DNA of 64,000 bases from CALKJU01 sp046349355 (GTDB taxonomy: Bacteria; Pseudomonadota; Alphaproteobacteria; Geminicoccales; Geminicoccaceae), in assembly GCA_046349355.1 (NCBI GenBank), contig JAXMCM010000018.1, positions 186,001-250,000 on the forward strand, in the 5' to 3' direction. Made by a program: the position numbers and the translations under genes. Numbering within the stretch: the stretch's first letter is position 1; the number at the start of each line of letters is the position of its first letter. Shown in pieces: positions 50,631-61,384 of this stretch. The notes beneath the pieces are model-generated. The model was not told where the DNA came from, made no database searches, and saw only the letters and a list, made by a program, of their open reading frames with translations.

Positions 50631-51515
50631 ATGCAACGGCTCGCTCTCAAGTTTGGCACCCTCACGGCCGTTGGCCTGCTGAGCGCGTGCAATGGCGGTC
50701 CCCAGTTCCAGCAGCTGCCTTCCAACATCATGGAAGGCTTCCCTGCGGTCGGGGTGATGAAGGAGGCCCGGAGCGCGAAGCCGAGCGGCGCGTTCGATAC
50801 GGCTGCCTACACCGATCTGATGAAGCACGCCGAGTACGAGTACGTCCAGACGGACTACAAGGACGCGATGTTCCACGCGAACAAGGCGATCGCCGCCGCG
50901 CGTGGCGAGGCCATCGCGCCGCAGAACCCGGCTGAGCGCATGCTCCCCGCCGACAAGGTCGCCGAGATCCAGGACGCCTACGCGCGCCTGAATACGGCCC
51001 TGGCTGGCGACATGGCGGCTGCCGATCCCGAGTCGGCCGGCGTGGCGCTGGGCTCGTTCGACTGCTGGATCGAGCAGCAGCAGGAGAACTTCCAGGAGGC
51101 CGACATTGCGGCCTGCCGCGACGCGTTCTACGCGGCGCTGGCGAAGCTGGAGAAGAAGGAAGAGATGGCCGAGATGGCCACTCTCAACGCCGACCTGTTC
51201 TTCGACTTCGACAAGTACGTCATCAAGCCCGAGGCGCTGCCGCAGCTCGACGAGCTGGCGAAGCTGCTGGTCGCCGACACGACGGCCAACGTCCTCGTCT
51301 GGGGCTTCACCGACACCGTCGGCTCGGTCGAGTACAACCTGGGCCTGTCGGAGCGCCGCGCCAACGCGGTGGCCGAGTACCTGGCCAGCAAGGGTGTCGA
51401 CGCCAGCCGCATGACGGTCGAGGGCTTCGGCAAGGAGCGCAGCAAGCTCCGCGTCCAGACCCCCGACCAGACCCCGAACGCCGAGAACCGGCGCGTCGAG
51501 ATCCGTCGCCGCTGA
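50631..51515 (+). CDS. OmpA-family outer-membrane lipoprotein
   Basis: This 294-residue lipoprotein has a signal peptide ending in the lipobox LLSAC (Cys20). A helical middle domain of unknown type follows (about 40-185, with HAEYEYVQTDYKDAMFHANKAI). The C-terminal OmpA/Pal peptidoglycan-binding domain (about 185-294) has LFFDFDKYVIKPEALPQLDELA, VWGFTDTVGSVEYNLGLSERRA and AENRRVEIRRR. Start ATG 50631 has an excellent CAGGAGG. A strong intrinsic terminator follows. It is probably abundant, because codon use is less extreme in GC than its neighbours. It anchors the outer membrane to the cell wall, like Pal, but it is not beside tolB. Confidence 0.9.
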   Translation: MQRLALKFGTLTAVGLLSACNGGPQFQQLPSNIMEGFPAVGVMKEARSAKPSGAFDTAAYTDLMKHAEYEYVQTDYKDAMFHANKAIAAARGEAIAPQNPAERMLPADKVAEIQDAYARLNTALAGDMAAADPESAGVALGSFDCWIEQQQENFQEADIAACRDAFYAALAKLEKKEEMAEMATLNADLFFDFDKYVIKPEALPQLDELAKLLVADTTANVLVWGFTDTVGSVEYNLGLSERRANAVAEYLASKGVDASRMTVEGFGKERSKLRVQTPDQTPNAENRRVEIRRR

Positions 51516-51542
51516 CGCGACGCCTCACGCAGAGGTCGTGAA

Positions 51543-51581
51543 GATCGCCCGCGCGGGAAACCGCGCGGGCGATCCGCTTTT
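51543..51581 (+). terminator. Intrinsic terminator of the OmpA-like lipoprotein gene
   Basis: Perfect 14-bp stem (GATCGCCCGCGCGG and complement) with a GAAA tetraloop, followed by CGCTTTT, 27 bases after the stop codon. It is the best rho-independent terminator in the window. Confidence 0.92.
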
Positions 51582-51623
51582 CGGGGCCCCGGCAGGGCTC
51601 GCTCCCGCTGGGCGGGATACCGC

Positions 51624-52019
51624 TCAGAAGCCGCTGGGGATGCCGGCGAGACGGGCGACGACGCTGGCCAGCCACAGGCCACCGGCGGCGAGTGCCGACA
51701 GCCGGGCATAGCGCTCGAGGACGGCGCGCAAGGCGTCGCCGATGAGGGTCTGGGCGAGTTCCGGCCGCAGCTCGGCCGGCCGGTCCAGGATCAGCCACAC
51801 CTCGGTGCGCCGGTGTGGATGCCGCGGAGCGGCATGCGCCTTCAGCATAAGGATCGCGGCCATCAGCGCCGTCAGCGCCGCCCCGCTGCGCAGGGCGAGG
51901 ATCGGGAAGCCCGACAGTCCGAGGACGGTGCAGCCGATGCCGAGGGCGCCGAAGCCGACCGCCCGGCCGACCGACTGCTCGGCGGCGCGGGCGATCCGCT
52001 CCTGCAGGGGCTCAGCCAA
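51624..52019 (-). CDS. Small membrane protein of unknown function
   Basis: This 131-residue protein has about three membrane segments (AVGFGALGIGCTVLGLSGFPILAL, ALTALMAAILML, LSALAAGGLWLASVVARL) and a polar loop with EVWLILDRPAELRPELAQ. The start is TTG 52017-52019, overlapping the stop of the YggT-like gene by 8 bases, so the two are coupled. No family recognised. Confidence 0.6.
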   Translation of the reverse strand: MAEPLQERIARAAEQSVGRAVGFGALGIGCTVLGLSGFPILALRSGAALTALMAAILMLKAHAAPRHPHRRTEVWLILDRPAELRPELAQTLIGDALRAVLERYARLSALAAGGLWLASVVARLAGIPSGF

Positions 52020-52323
52020 CGGTCGGCGGGACGAGGCCGAAGCTGGCCATCGCCTCGCGGAAGAAGAACCAGACCAGCAGCAGCCAGCCGGCCGCCGCCA
52101 CCGGCTTCAGCTCGTCGACGAGGAAGCCGGGCAGGACCGGACGCATCACCCGCATGATGGGCTCGGTGGTCACCACCAGCATCCGCCACACGACGTTGAG
52201 CGAATCGGCGCGGACGAACACGCCGAGGATCGCCCGGCCGAGCAGGTAGGCGACCGCGGCGAGCAGCAGCCAGGTCGGCAGGTAGTAGGGCCAGTAGGCG
52301 GCGAACAGGCTCTGTTCGGACAT
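52012..52323 (-). CDS. YggT-like membrane protein
   Basis: This 103-residue membrane protein has about two to three helices. The central VWRMLVVTTEPIMRVMRPVLPG resembles the conserved loop of the YggT family (TEP-x2-x-P-x-R...P). YggT proteins are linked to membrane stress and division in other bacteria without a defined activity. Start ATG 52321-52323 (MSEQSLF). It is upstream of and overlapping the small membrane gene, and downstream of the symporter gene by 112 bases on the same strand. Confidence 0.65.
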   Translation of the reverse strand: MSEQSLFAAYWPYYLPTWLLLAAVAYLLGRAILGVFVRADSLNVVWRMLVVTTEPIMRVMRPVLPGFLVDELKPVAAAGWLLLVWFFFREAMASFGLVPPTVG

Positions 52324-52435
52324 GCGGCGGCGGATCCGGCTCGGCTCGGGGAACAATCTAGAAGGCGCACCGGGGGCGGAAAAGAGAGCGGGGCCCGCAG
52401 GCCCCGCTCCTTGCTCCGGACCGGTCGGGCCGGGG

Positions 52436-54322
52436 CTAGACCTGCTTGGCCTCGGCCATCATGACGTCGCCCTTCGGGATGCGGATCTGGTCGATGAACT
52501 CCTGCATCTCGCGCGACGGCGCCGGGGTCAGCAGGCTGACCACGATCGTCACGATGAACGACACCGGGATGCCGATGACGCCCGAGGCGATGTTGCTGAG
52601 CCCCGTGGTGGTGAGCCAGCTGTCCTTGAACCACAGCGGGACGCCGTAATACTGCGTGCCGAACATGTAGTACACGCAGATCACGAAGCCCGCGATCATG
52701 CCGGCGATGGCGCCGGCCGAGGTGCAGCGTTTCCAGAACACGCCCAGCACCAGCGCCGGGAACAGGCCCGACGCCGCCACCGAGAAGGCCCAGGACACGA
52801 AGATCAGGATGCCCTGGTCGAGGCTGATGGCGGCGTAGGCGCCGACGATCGCCACGATGATCAGCAGCACGCGGGCGACGATCAGGCGGCGCCCGGTCGA
52901 GGCCTTGTGGTCGATCATGTTGTAGTAGACGTCGTGGCTCAGCGCGTTGGCGATCGCCAGCAGCAGGCCGTCGGCGGTCGACAGGGCGGCGGCGAGGCCG
53001 CCCGCGGCGACGAGGCCGGCGATGACGTAGGGCAGCCCGGCGATCTCCGGGGTGGCCAGCACCACGGTGTCGGGCAGGATCGAGAACTGGTTGAAGGTCA
53101 GCTGCGTCACCGGGGTGACCACGCCCTCGGCGTTCTTCACCGCCTGGCAGGCGGCGAGAATGGCGTCGGGAGCGGCGGCGGCGGCGCCGCAGATCTTCAC
53201 CATGCCGAGCTTGCCGTAGGTGAAGATCCACGACGGCAGGGCGGCGATGGCGTCCAGGTTGCTGAGGTCGCGCCCCAGCACGTTGGTGAACACCTCGTAC
53301 TTGGCGAACACGGCGTAGGCCGGGGCCGTGAAGTAGAGGATGAAGATGAACAGCAGCGACCAGCCGACCGACTTGCGCGCCTCGCGGACGGACGGCGTGG
53401 TGAAGAAGCGCATGATGACGTGCGGCAGCGAGGCGGTGCCGACCATCAGGCAGAGGATGAGGCCGAAGAAGTTGAGCGGGTCACGGAACCAGAAGGCGGT
53501 GGCGTGTCCCTTGGCCTCGCCGACATAGGGGGCGATGTAGGGGGCGGTCCGCTCGAGCTCGGTCACCTCCTGCAGCACCTGGCCGTACATGATCTGCGGG
53601 ATCGGCACGCCCGTCTTCTGCGCCGACAGGATCACCACCGGCACGAGGTAGGCGATGATCAGCACGATGTACTGCGCCACCTGCGTCCAGGTGACGGCGC
53701 GCATGCCGCCCAGCATCGAGCAGACCAGGATGCCGAGCAGGCCGGCATAGACGCCCCAGGCGAAGTCGATGCCGATGAGCCGCTGCATGACCAGGCCCGT
53801 GCCGGTCAGCTGGCCCATCAGGTAGATGAACGAGCAGGCGATCAGGATGACCACGCCGACGATGCGGGCGAGGTTGCCGCCGTAGCGGGCGGCGAGGAAG
53901 TCCGGAACGGTGTAGGCGCCGAACTTGCGCAGGTAGGGTGCGATCAGCACCGCCACCAGCACGTAGCCGCCGGTCCAGCCGAGGATGAAGGCGAGGCCGT
54001 CGAAGCCCTGCGCGTAGAGCGAGCCGGCCATGCCGATGAACGACGCGGCCGACATCCAGTCCGCGGCGGTCGCCATGCCGTTGTAGAACGCCGGCACCCG
54101 CCGTCCGGCGACATAGTATTCGGAGACCTGGGCCGTTCGCGAGATGTAGCCGATGCCGGCATAGACCGCGATGGTCAGCAGAACGAACAGGTAGCCGATG
54201 TACTGGTCGGGCATGCCGAGATATTCGAGCAGTCCGAGTACCAGCACGAAGCCCAGGAAGCTGCCGGTATAGATCGTGTAGATCCGGCCGAGATTGGAAA
54301 CGAAGGCGTCCTGCGTTGCCAT
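52436..54322 (-). CDS. Sodium:solute symporter (VC_2705/ActP-like subfamily)
   Basis: This 628-residue secondary transporter of the SSS family couples Na+ to uptake of a small organic acid. It has about 13-14 helices. Family landmarks include AQVSEYYVAGRRVPAFYNGMATAADWMSAASF, TQVAQYIVLIIAY and LSTADGLLLAIANALSHD. The presence of the DUF4212 small subunit gene one base upstream is diagnostic of the acetate/pyruvate/lactate-type subfamily. The exact substrate is not readable. ATG 54320-54322 overlaps the region directly after the small-subunit stop. Confidence 0.92.
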   Translation of the reverse strand: MATQDAFVSNLGRIYTIYTGSFLGFVLVLGLLEYLGMPDQYIGYLFVLLTIAVYAGIGYISRTAQVSEYYVAGRRVPAFYNGMATAADWMSAASFIGMAGSLYAQGFDGLAFILGWTGGYVLVAVLIAPYLRKFGAYTVPDFLAARYGGNLARIVGVVILIACSFIYLMGQLTGTGLVMQRLIGIDFAWGVYAGLLGILVCSMLGGMRAVTWTQVAQYIVLIIAYLVPVVILSAQKTGVPIPQIMYGQVLQEVTELERTAPYIAPYVGEAKGHATAFWFRDPLNFFGLILCLMVGTASLPHVIMRFFTTPSVREARKSVGWSLLFIFILYFTAPAYAVFAKYEVFTNVLGRDLSNLDAIAALPSWIFTYGKLGMVKICGAAAAAPDAILAACQAVKNAEGVVTPVTQLTFNQFSILPDTVVLATPEIAGLPYVIAGLVAAGGLAAALSTADGLLLAIANALSHDVYYNMIDHKASTGRRLIVARVLLIIVAIVGAYAAISLDQGILIFVSWAFSVAASGLFPALVLGVFWKRCTSAGAIAGMIAGFVICVYYMFGTQYYGVPLWFKDSWLTTTGLSNIASGVIGIPVSFIVTIVVSLLTPAPSREMQEFIDQIRIPKGDVMMAEAKQV

Positions 54323-54323
54323 G

Positions 54324-54584
54324 TCAGTCGTCCTCCGCCATGCCGAATTCCTCGTCGATCTTGTTCTGCCTGGCGGCGAACCAGAAGATCAGGACCACGA
54401 ACACGATCAGCGAGCCCTGCGCGGCCATGTAGAAGCCGAGCGGGAAGCCGAGGAAGTGGATCGTGTTCAGCGCGTTGACGAAGTAGGGGACGACGAACGA
54501 GAAGATGAACCACACGACCAGGCAGAAGACCATCAGGTTGCGGGTCTTTCGCCAGTGTTCTGCGGCCTGTTTCGGTACGGCCAT
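54324..54584 (-). CDS. DUF4212 symporter small subunit
   Basis: This 86-residue protein has two membrane helices (NLMVFCLVVWFIFSFVVP and FPLGFYMAAQGSLIVFVVLI), the conserved WRKTRN near the start and FWFAARQNKIDEEFG at the end. DUF4212 proteins are always encoded just before the sodium:solute symporter and are thought to be its accessory subunit. ATG 54582-54584 behind GGGAGA. One base separates its stop from the symporter start. Confidence 0.92.
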   Translation of the reverse strand: MAVPKQAAEHWRKTRNLMVFCLVVWFIFSFVVPYFVNALNTIHFLGFPLGFYMAAQGSLIVFVVLIFWFAARQNKIDEEFGMAEDD

Positions 54585-54713
54585 GGTTGAGTCTCCCTGG
54601 GCTGAGCCGCGCAAGGGGGGAATGGCGGCTTCGACCTCACCGGCCCGCGAATTTGGACACGGGTCCGTTCGCGTCCTACGCTATCCAGCGGGTTGGAAAG
54701 CGGAAGTGCCGAT

Positions 54714-55343
54714 GTGACCGGAGTCGTAGCGGGATTGTTGCGGCAAATCGCCGCGCGAGTGGGTATATCGTCGTCTGACGTCGCTGACAATCGTTCTCGA
54801 CTGTCCCTGCCGGCTTATCTTGACCGTCAATCTGCGTATGTGACGCAGCGCTGCGTGACCGAGCACCTCAGGCTGCGCCTCGGCATCGGCTGGGAAAGCC
54901 TGTCCGACGACCGCGAATTTCGCGCCGCGGTCGAACGCTGCCGCTGGGAGGGCTTTGCCACCGTGCTGGCGGCCCTGGCCGAGATCGTGCTGGGCCGGCT
55001 GCGGCCGCTGCGCGGCGATGCGGCCGCCGCCGGCATCGTCGGCGACGCCGCGGCCGGCGTGCTCGCCGGCTATGCCGGCAAGCAGCCCGTGCTCGACCCG
55101 GACACGACCGCCAACTCGATCAGGCAGCGGCTGGAGCACGCCCTGGGGGCATCGCCGCGGCCGGCCGACGCCATCGCCGAGGCAGCCGGCCAGAGCATGT
55201 TCCGCCTGCTGCCGATCCATGCCGAGCTCGACGCCGGCGACCGCGAGGCCTTCGTCAATGCCGTCCGCTTCGCCGTGTGCGGCGTCGCCGACCGGATGGA
55301 GCGCGAGCTGGACCTTCCCGGCGCGGCCGACGGGAGCGGCTAG
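54714..55343 (+). CDS. Protein of unknown function
   Basis: This 209-residue soluble, mostly helical protein does not fit a family I recognise. GTG 54714 is chosen because GGAAG lies 7 bases upstream; TTG 54693 is possible. Visible segments are YVTQRCVTEHLRLRLGIGWE, ATVLAALAEIVLGRLRPL and MFRLLPIHAELDAGDREAFVN. It has no signal peptide. It is divergent from the DUF4212 gene, and its stop shares CTAG with the convergent monooxygenase. Confidence 0.6.
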   Translation: MTGVVAGLLRQIAARVGISSSDVADNRSRLSLPAYLDRQSAYVTQRCVTEHLRLRLGIGWESLSDDREFRAAVERCRWEGFATVLAALAEIVLGRLRPLRGDAAAAGIVGDAAAGVLAGYAGKQPVLDPDTTANSIRQRLEHALGASPRPADAIAEAAGQSMFRLLPIHAELDAGDREAFVNAVRFAVCGVADRMERELDLPGAADGSG

Positions 55344-56578
55344 GTCCGCCGCTCCAGCGCGAAGCCGGCGATCCGCTTGTAGCGGTCGGCGATCGCCTGC
55401 AGCTCGGCCTGCGAGATGACGTCGTCGAGCCGCGCGAAGCCGCCGGGGGCGCGCTCCTCGACCAGCTGCATGACGATCTCGGGGCCCATGCGGCGGTTGG
55501 CGAGGACCAGCTCGGCGGTGCGCGGCAGCCGCTCGGCCTCGTAGCGGCGCAGCGCCGCCTCGACCGGCAGGTCGACGAGGCAGCGGGCCAGCGCCGCGCC
55601 GTCGAGGATCGCCTGCGAGGCGCCGTTCGAGCCGATCGGGTACATCGGATGTGCCGCGTCGCCCAGCAGCGTGGCCCGGCCATGGCTCCAGCGCGGCAGC
55701 GGATCGCGGTCGACCATCGGGTACTCGTAGAAGACCGGGGTGGCACGGACGAGGGCGGCGATGTCGAGCCAGGGAAAGCGCCAGCCGTCGAAGTGCGCCA
55801 TCACCTCGTCGAGCCGGCCGGGCCGGCTCCAGTCCTCGCGCCGCGGCGGCGGGCCGCTGGCGTCGCCGAGGCGGACCTCCATCACCCAGTTGATCAGCGA
55901 GCGGCCGCGCGCCCTGGCCTCCTCCGAGATCGGGTAGACCACGGCCTTCTGGTCGGCGTGGCCGGCCATGACCATGGTGCGCCCGCCGAGGAACGGCTCG
56001 GCCTCGACCACGCCGCGCCACATCAGCATGCCGGACCAGGCCGGCGGCCCCTCCTCCGGGAAGAAGTGGCGGCGCAGCGTCGAGTGGATGCCGTCCGCAC
56101 CGACCAGCAGGTCGGCCTCGATCGCGACCTCGGCGCCGCGGCCGCGGTCCGGTCGGAAGGTCGCGAGGATGCCACGCTCCGTCTCGCGAAAGCCGGTGAA
56201 GGCGAGATCGAGGCGGACGCGGCCGGCGCCCAGCCGGTCGAGCACGGCGCGGTGCAGGATGCCCTGCAGGCGGCCGCGGTGGATCGACAGCTGCGGCACC
56301 GGGTAGCCGGCGGCGAGGCCGCGCGGCTCGCGCCAGATCGGCTGGCCGTGCCGGTTGTGGTAGACCAGCGCTTCAGTGGCGATGCCGGTGGCGGCGAGCT
56401 CCGGCAACAGCCCCAGCCGGTCGAGCTCGGCCACGGAATGCGGCAGCAGGTTGATGCCGACGCCGAGCTCGCGGATCGCGGCCGCCTGCTCGCAGACGGT
56501 GGCGGCGATCCCGGCCCGGTGCAGCTGCAGCGCCAGGGCCAGCCCGCCGATGCCGCCGCCGACGATCAGGACGTGCAT
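55340..56578 (-). CDS. FAD-dependent monooxygenase, PhzS-like
   Basis: This 412-residue flavoprotein hydroxylase has an FAD-binding motif VGGGIGGLALALQLHRAG (residues 6-23), the DG motif LLVGADGIHSTLRR (about 155-168) and GDAAHPMYPIGSNGASQAI (about 285-303). The N-terminal continuation LGVGINLLPHSVAELDRLGL and the LSIHRGRLQ segment match the flavin-dependent oxidoreductase group that includes PhzS (phenazine) and hydroxybenzoate-type enzymes. No phenazine genes are near, so the substrate is open. It uses NAD(P)H and O2. ATG 56576-56578. Confidence 0.9.
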   Translation of the reverse strand: MHVLIVGGGIGGLALALQLHRAGIAATVCEQAAAIRELGVGINLLPHSVAELDRLGLLPELAATGIATEALVYHNRHGQPIWREPRGLAAGYPVPQLSIHRGRLQGILHRAVLDRLGAGRVRLDLAFTGFRETERGILATFRPDRGRGAEVAIEADLLVGADGIHSTLRRHFFPEEGPPAWSGMLMWRGVVEAEPFLGGRTMVMAGHADQKAVVYPISEEARARGRSLINWVMEVRLGDASGPPPRREDWSRPGRLDEVMAHFDGWRFPWLDIAALVRATPVFYEYPMVDRDPLPRWSHGRATLLGDAAHPMYPIGSNGASQAILDGAALARCLVDLPVEAALRRYEAERLPRTAELVLANRRMGPEIVMQLVEERAPGGFARLDDVISQAELQAIADRYKRIAGFALERRT

Positions 56579-56596
56579 GGAGCCACCCTTCGGGGA

Positions 56597-56672
56597 TGGT
56601 GGGCCCGGCAGGATTTGAACCCGCGACCTAGCCGTTATGAGCGGCCAGCTCTAACCGCTGAGCTACAGGCCC
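56597..56672 (-). tRNA. tRNA-Ile2 (anticodon CAT, CCA encoded)
   Basis: A complete cloverleaf of 76 bases including CCA. The acceptor stem is GGGCCTG/CGGGCCC, the anticodon arm GGCCG-CTCATAA-CGGCT with CAT, and the T-arm contains GGGTTCAAATCC. The body resembles E. coli ileX (TCATAA loop, GGTTAGAGC), so it is the lysidine-modified tRNA-Ile reading AUA rather than tRNA-Met. Confidence 0.88.
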
Positions 56673-56691
56673 ATCCCGAAGCAGTCTGGTA

Positions 56692-56731
56692 CGGCGCGGC
56701 GCCGCCCGCGGCAAGGGGCGACGCCGCGCCG
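56692..56731 (-). terminator. GC stem-loop between rpoD and tRNA-Ile2
   Basis: Ten-bp perfect arms CGGCGCGGCG/CGCCGCGCCG plus an inner GCCC/GGGC, starting 9 bases after the rpoD stop. No T-run follows, so partial termination or an RNA-processing site before the tRNA are both possible. Confidence 0.4.
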
Positions 56732-56739
56732 GGCCGTCT

Positions 56740-58803
<2,064 letters not shown>

Positions 58804-58900
58804 CTACGCCGATCTCCACCGCTTCACGGCCCGCACCGCCCGGCCGTCGCGCCTGTACCCGCCCACTGTCGACCGAAGAGGAGACCCGCGCCGCCGCCGC

Positions 58901-60724
58901 TCAGGCGGCGTCGTCATCCGACGTGCGACGGACGTCACGATGACGCCCGGCATCGTCAAGAAGCCGGTTGAGGGTCTCGATACGCGAGATCACGTCAGCC
59001 TGTTGCTCCTCGGACACAGTCGACGTCGCAGAGACGCCAGCAGGCCCGCGGGCTACCGATCGACCGTGACGCGCAGCCGCAGAGCGCCAGGCTCCCTGCA
59101 CATCATCTTCGGCGTCTGACCGGGACACGGCCCGTGCGCGCAAGCGCAGACGCAAGATGTGCTCGAACAGCGGCTCGAATCCGTGCGCGAGCAAATGGGT
59201 GCGCAACGCCTCGGCGTCAAGGGGCGGATCGTCGGCGTACCAGCCGAGAATCTCGGCGCGCAGGGCGTCCAGCTCGGCATCGGCCAGGTGCAGCTCCGCC
59301 AGCTCCTCCTCGAGGTCGCGCAGGAGCGACGGGTCGAGCAGGAACGGCTCGAGCAGCGCCTCCTCGGCCCGGCGGGCGGCCCGCTGGGCGATGCCGGCCA
59401 GCTGGGGCGTCGGCGCCACGGGTGCCGCGACCGGCGCCTTGGCGCCACGGCCGCGCGGCGCCGGGCGCCACAGCTCGCGCAGGCGCTGGCCGAGCTCGCG
59501 GCGGTAGTGCGAGCGCAGCGTGGCGTCGCCGATGGTGGCCAGCCGCGCCATCAGGTCGCGCTCGGCGGCGGCGCGGCGCTCGGGCGTGTCGAGGGCCACG
59601 CCGGTCACCGCCTGGCGCCACAGGAACTCGACCAGCGGCAGGCTGTCGGCCAGCGCCTTGCGGGCGGCCTCGGCTCCGTGCTGCTGGACGAGGCTGTCCG
59701 GATCCTCGCCGGCCGGCAGGATGACGAAGCGCAGGGAGCGGCCCGGCTGGAGCAGCGGCAGGGCGCGGTCGGCGGCGCGGCCGGCGGCGCGCAGGCCGGC
59801 GGCGTCGCCGTCGAGGCAGAACACCGGCTCCGCGGCCATGCGCCACAGCTCGCCCAGCTGCTCCTCGGTGACCGCGGTGCCCAGGGGCGCCACGACATGG
59901 TCGATGCCGGCCCGGGCGAGACCGATCACGTCCATGTAGCCCTCGACCACGAACAGCGTGCCGGCGGCGCGCGCCGGCTGCTGCGCCCGGGCCTGATTGT
60001 AGAGCATCCGGCCCTTGTGGAAGAGCTCGGTCTCGGGCGAGTTGAGATACTTGGCCTTGGCCTCGCCGAGCGCCCGGCCACCGAAGCCGACGGCCCTGCC
60101 GCGGCCGTCCTCGATCGGGAACATCACCCGGTCGCGGAAGCGGTCGAAGCTGTCGCCGCCCTCCTCGGGCGCCACCAGCAGGCCGGCGCGGACCAGCAGG
60201 TCGGCGGCGAAGCCCTGCCCGGTCAGCGCCCGCTTCAGCGCCGTCCGGTCGTTCGGCGCGTAGCCGAGGCGGAAGCGGGCGGCGAGCTCGGGCGTGACGC
60301 CGCGCCGGGTCAGGTAGGCGGCGGCGGCCCGGCCGGCCGGCTCGGCCAGCTGCTGGCGGAACCAGGCGACGGCCGCCTCCTGCGCCTCGTAGAGGCCGGG
60401 CTCGGCCTTGGGCCTGGCCGGACCCTCGCGGCGCGGTGCGGGGATGCCGGTGAGGTCGGCCAGCCGCTCGAGCGCGCCGCCGAAGTCGAGCCCTTCGACC
60501 GCCATGACGAAGTCGATGGCGTTGCCGTGCGCGCCGCAGCCGAAGCAGTGGTAGAAGCCGCGGTCGCCGACGACGTGGAACGACGGCGACTTCTCCTTGT
60601 GGAACGGACAGCAGCCCCAGTGCTCGCGGCCGCGCCGGGCGAGCTTCACCCAGCGGCCGACGATGTCGACCAGCGGCAGGCGGGCCTTGAACTCGTCGAG
60701 GGTGACGCCTGGCGGACCGGCCAC
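58901..60724 (-). CDS. dnaG: DNA primase DnaG
   Basis: This 607-residue primase makes RNA primers at the replication fork. The N-terminal CHC2 zinc finger is CPFHKEKSPSF...FYHCFGCGAHG (about 38-70). The TOPRIM core has EGYMDVIGLARAG (about 260-275) and the metal motif FCLDGDAAGLRAA. The C-terminal part (about 430-607) is the helicase-binding region and is weakly conserved. The start is GTG 60722-60724. It is placed between yqeY (13 bases upstream) and rpoD. Confidence 0.96.
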   Translation of the reverse strand: MAGPPGVTLDEFKARLPLVDIVGRWVKLARRGREHWGCCPFHKEKSPSFHVVGDRGFYHCFGCGAHGNAIDFVMAVEGLDFGGALERLADLTGIPAPRREGPARPKAEPGLYEAQEAAVAWFRQQLAEPAGRAAAAYLTRRGVTPELAARFRLGYAPNDRTALKRALTGQGFAADLLVRAGLLVAPEEGGDSFDRFRDRVMFPIEDGRGRAVGFGGRALGEAKAKYLNSPETELFHKGRMLYNQARAQQPARAAGTLFVVEGYMDVIGLARAGIDHVVAPLGTAVTEEQLGELWRMAAEPVFCLDGDAAGLRAAGRAADRALPLLQPGRSLRFVILPAGEDPDSLVQQHGAEAARKALADSLPLVEFLWRQAVTGVALDTPERRAAAERDLMARLATIGDATLRSHYRRELGQRLRELWRPAPRGRGAKAPVAAPVAPTPQLAGIAQRAARRAEEALLEPFLLDPSLLRDLEEELAELHLADAELDALRAEILGWYADDPPLDAEALRTHLLAHGFEPLFEHILRLRLRARAVSRSDAEDDVQGAWRSAAARHGRSVARGPAGVSATSTVSEEQQADVISRIETLNRLLDDAGRHRDVRRTSDDDAA

Positions 60725-60737
60725 CGGCGGCTGCGGC

Positions 60738-61199
60738 TCAGTTCAGCCGCTGGCAGAGCAGGCGCTTTGCCACGGCGAAGTCCATCTGGCCGTTGTAGCG
60801 CGCCTTCAGCGCCGCGATGACGCGGCCGGTGTCCTTGAGCCGGGTGGCGCCGAGCTCGCGCATGGTCTGCTCGATGGCCCCGGCGACCTGGCGCTCGCTC
60901 ATCCGCGGCGGCAGGAACTGCTCGATGATCGCGATCTCCTCGGCCTCCTGCTCGGCCTGGTCGACGCGCGCCGCCTCCTCGCAGCGGGCGATGTCCTCGC
61001 GGCGCTGCTCGATCATGTCGCGCAGCATGGCGACGATCTCGGTGTCGCTCAGGCCCTCGGTCATGCCGGCCTCGCGGGCGCAGTGGTCGCGCTCCTTCAG
61101 GGCGGCGAGGATCAGGCGCAGGGTCCCGGCGGCGCGCGGCTCGTGCGCATCGATCGCATCCTTGAGCGCGCCGCTCAGTCGTTCACGCAGCAAGATCAC
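60738..61199 (-). CDS. GatB/YqeY-domain protein
   Basis: This 153-residue protein of the YqeY family resembles the tail of GatB. It begins LRERLSGALKDAI, has LRLILAALKERDHCAREAG and MIEQRREDIARCEEA, and ends DFAVAKRLLCQRLN. YqeY is often encoded beside dnaG/rpoD (and rpsU) and may help tRNA amidation or stability; its role is unproven. It is divergent from carA. Confidence 0.93.
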   Translation of the reverse strand: MILLRERLSGALKDAIDAHEPRAAGTLRLILAALKERDHCAREAGMTEGLSDTEIVAMLRDMIEQRREDIARCEEAARVDQAEQEAEEIAIIEQFLPPRMSERQVAGAIEQTMRELGATRLKDTGRVIAALKARYNGQMDFAVAKRLLCQRLN

Positions 61200-61279
61200 C
61201 CCTCCGGGCCGGACGGCCGGGCGTCGCTGCGGCGCAGCATATTGGCGCCGCCGAGTCCCAAGCTTCCGGCCCCCTCAAC

Positions 61280-61307
61280 TTGACGTCAAGCCGTACGGTG
61301 TTAGAAC
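61280..61307 (+). promoter_or_regulatory. Possible carA promoter with overlapping palindrome
   Basis: TTGACG (61280-61285), 16 bases, TAGAAC (61302-61307). The -35 lies within the 12-bp perfect palindrome CTTGACGTCAAG (61279-61290), so a regulator could compete with RNA polymerase. The leader to ATG 61385 would be about 70 bases. Confidence 0.45.
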
Positions 61308-61384
61308 GCCTCGCACCGGTACCCGGCCCCCTGCGGCCGCTCCCCGTCGGCACCCGACGGTGCTTCACTCGGATCGTTCCGGCC

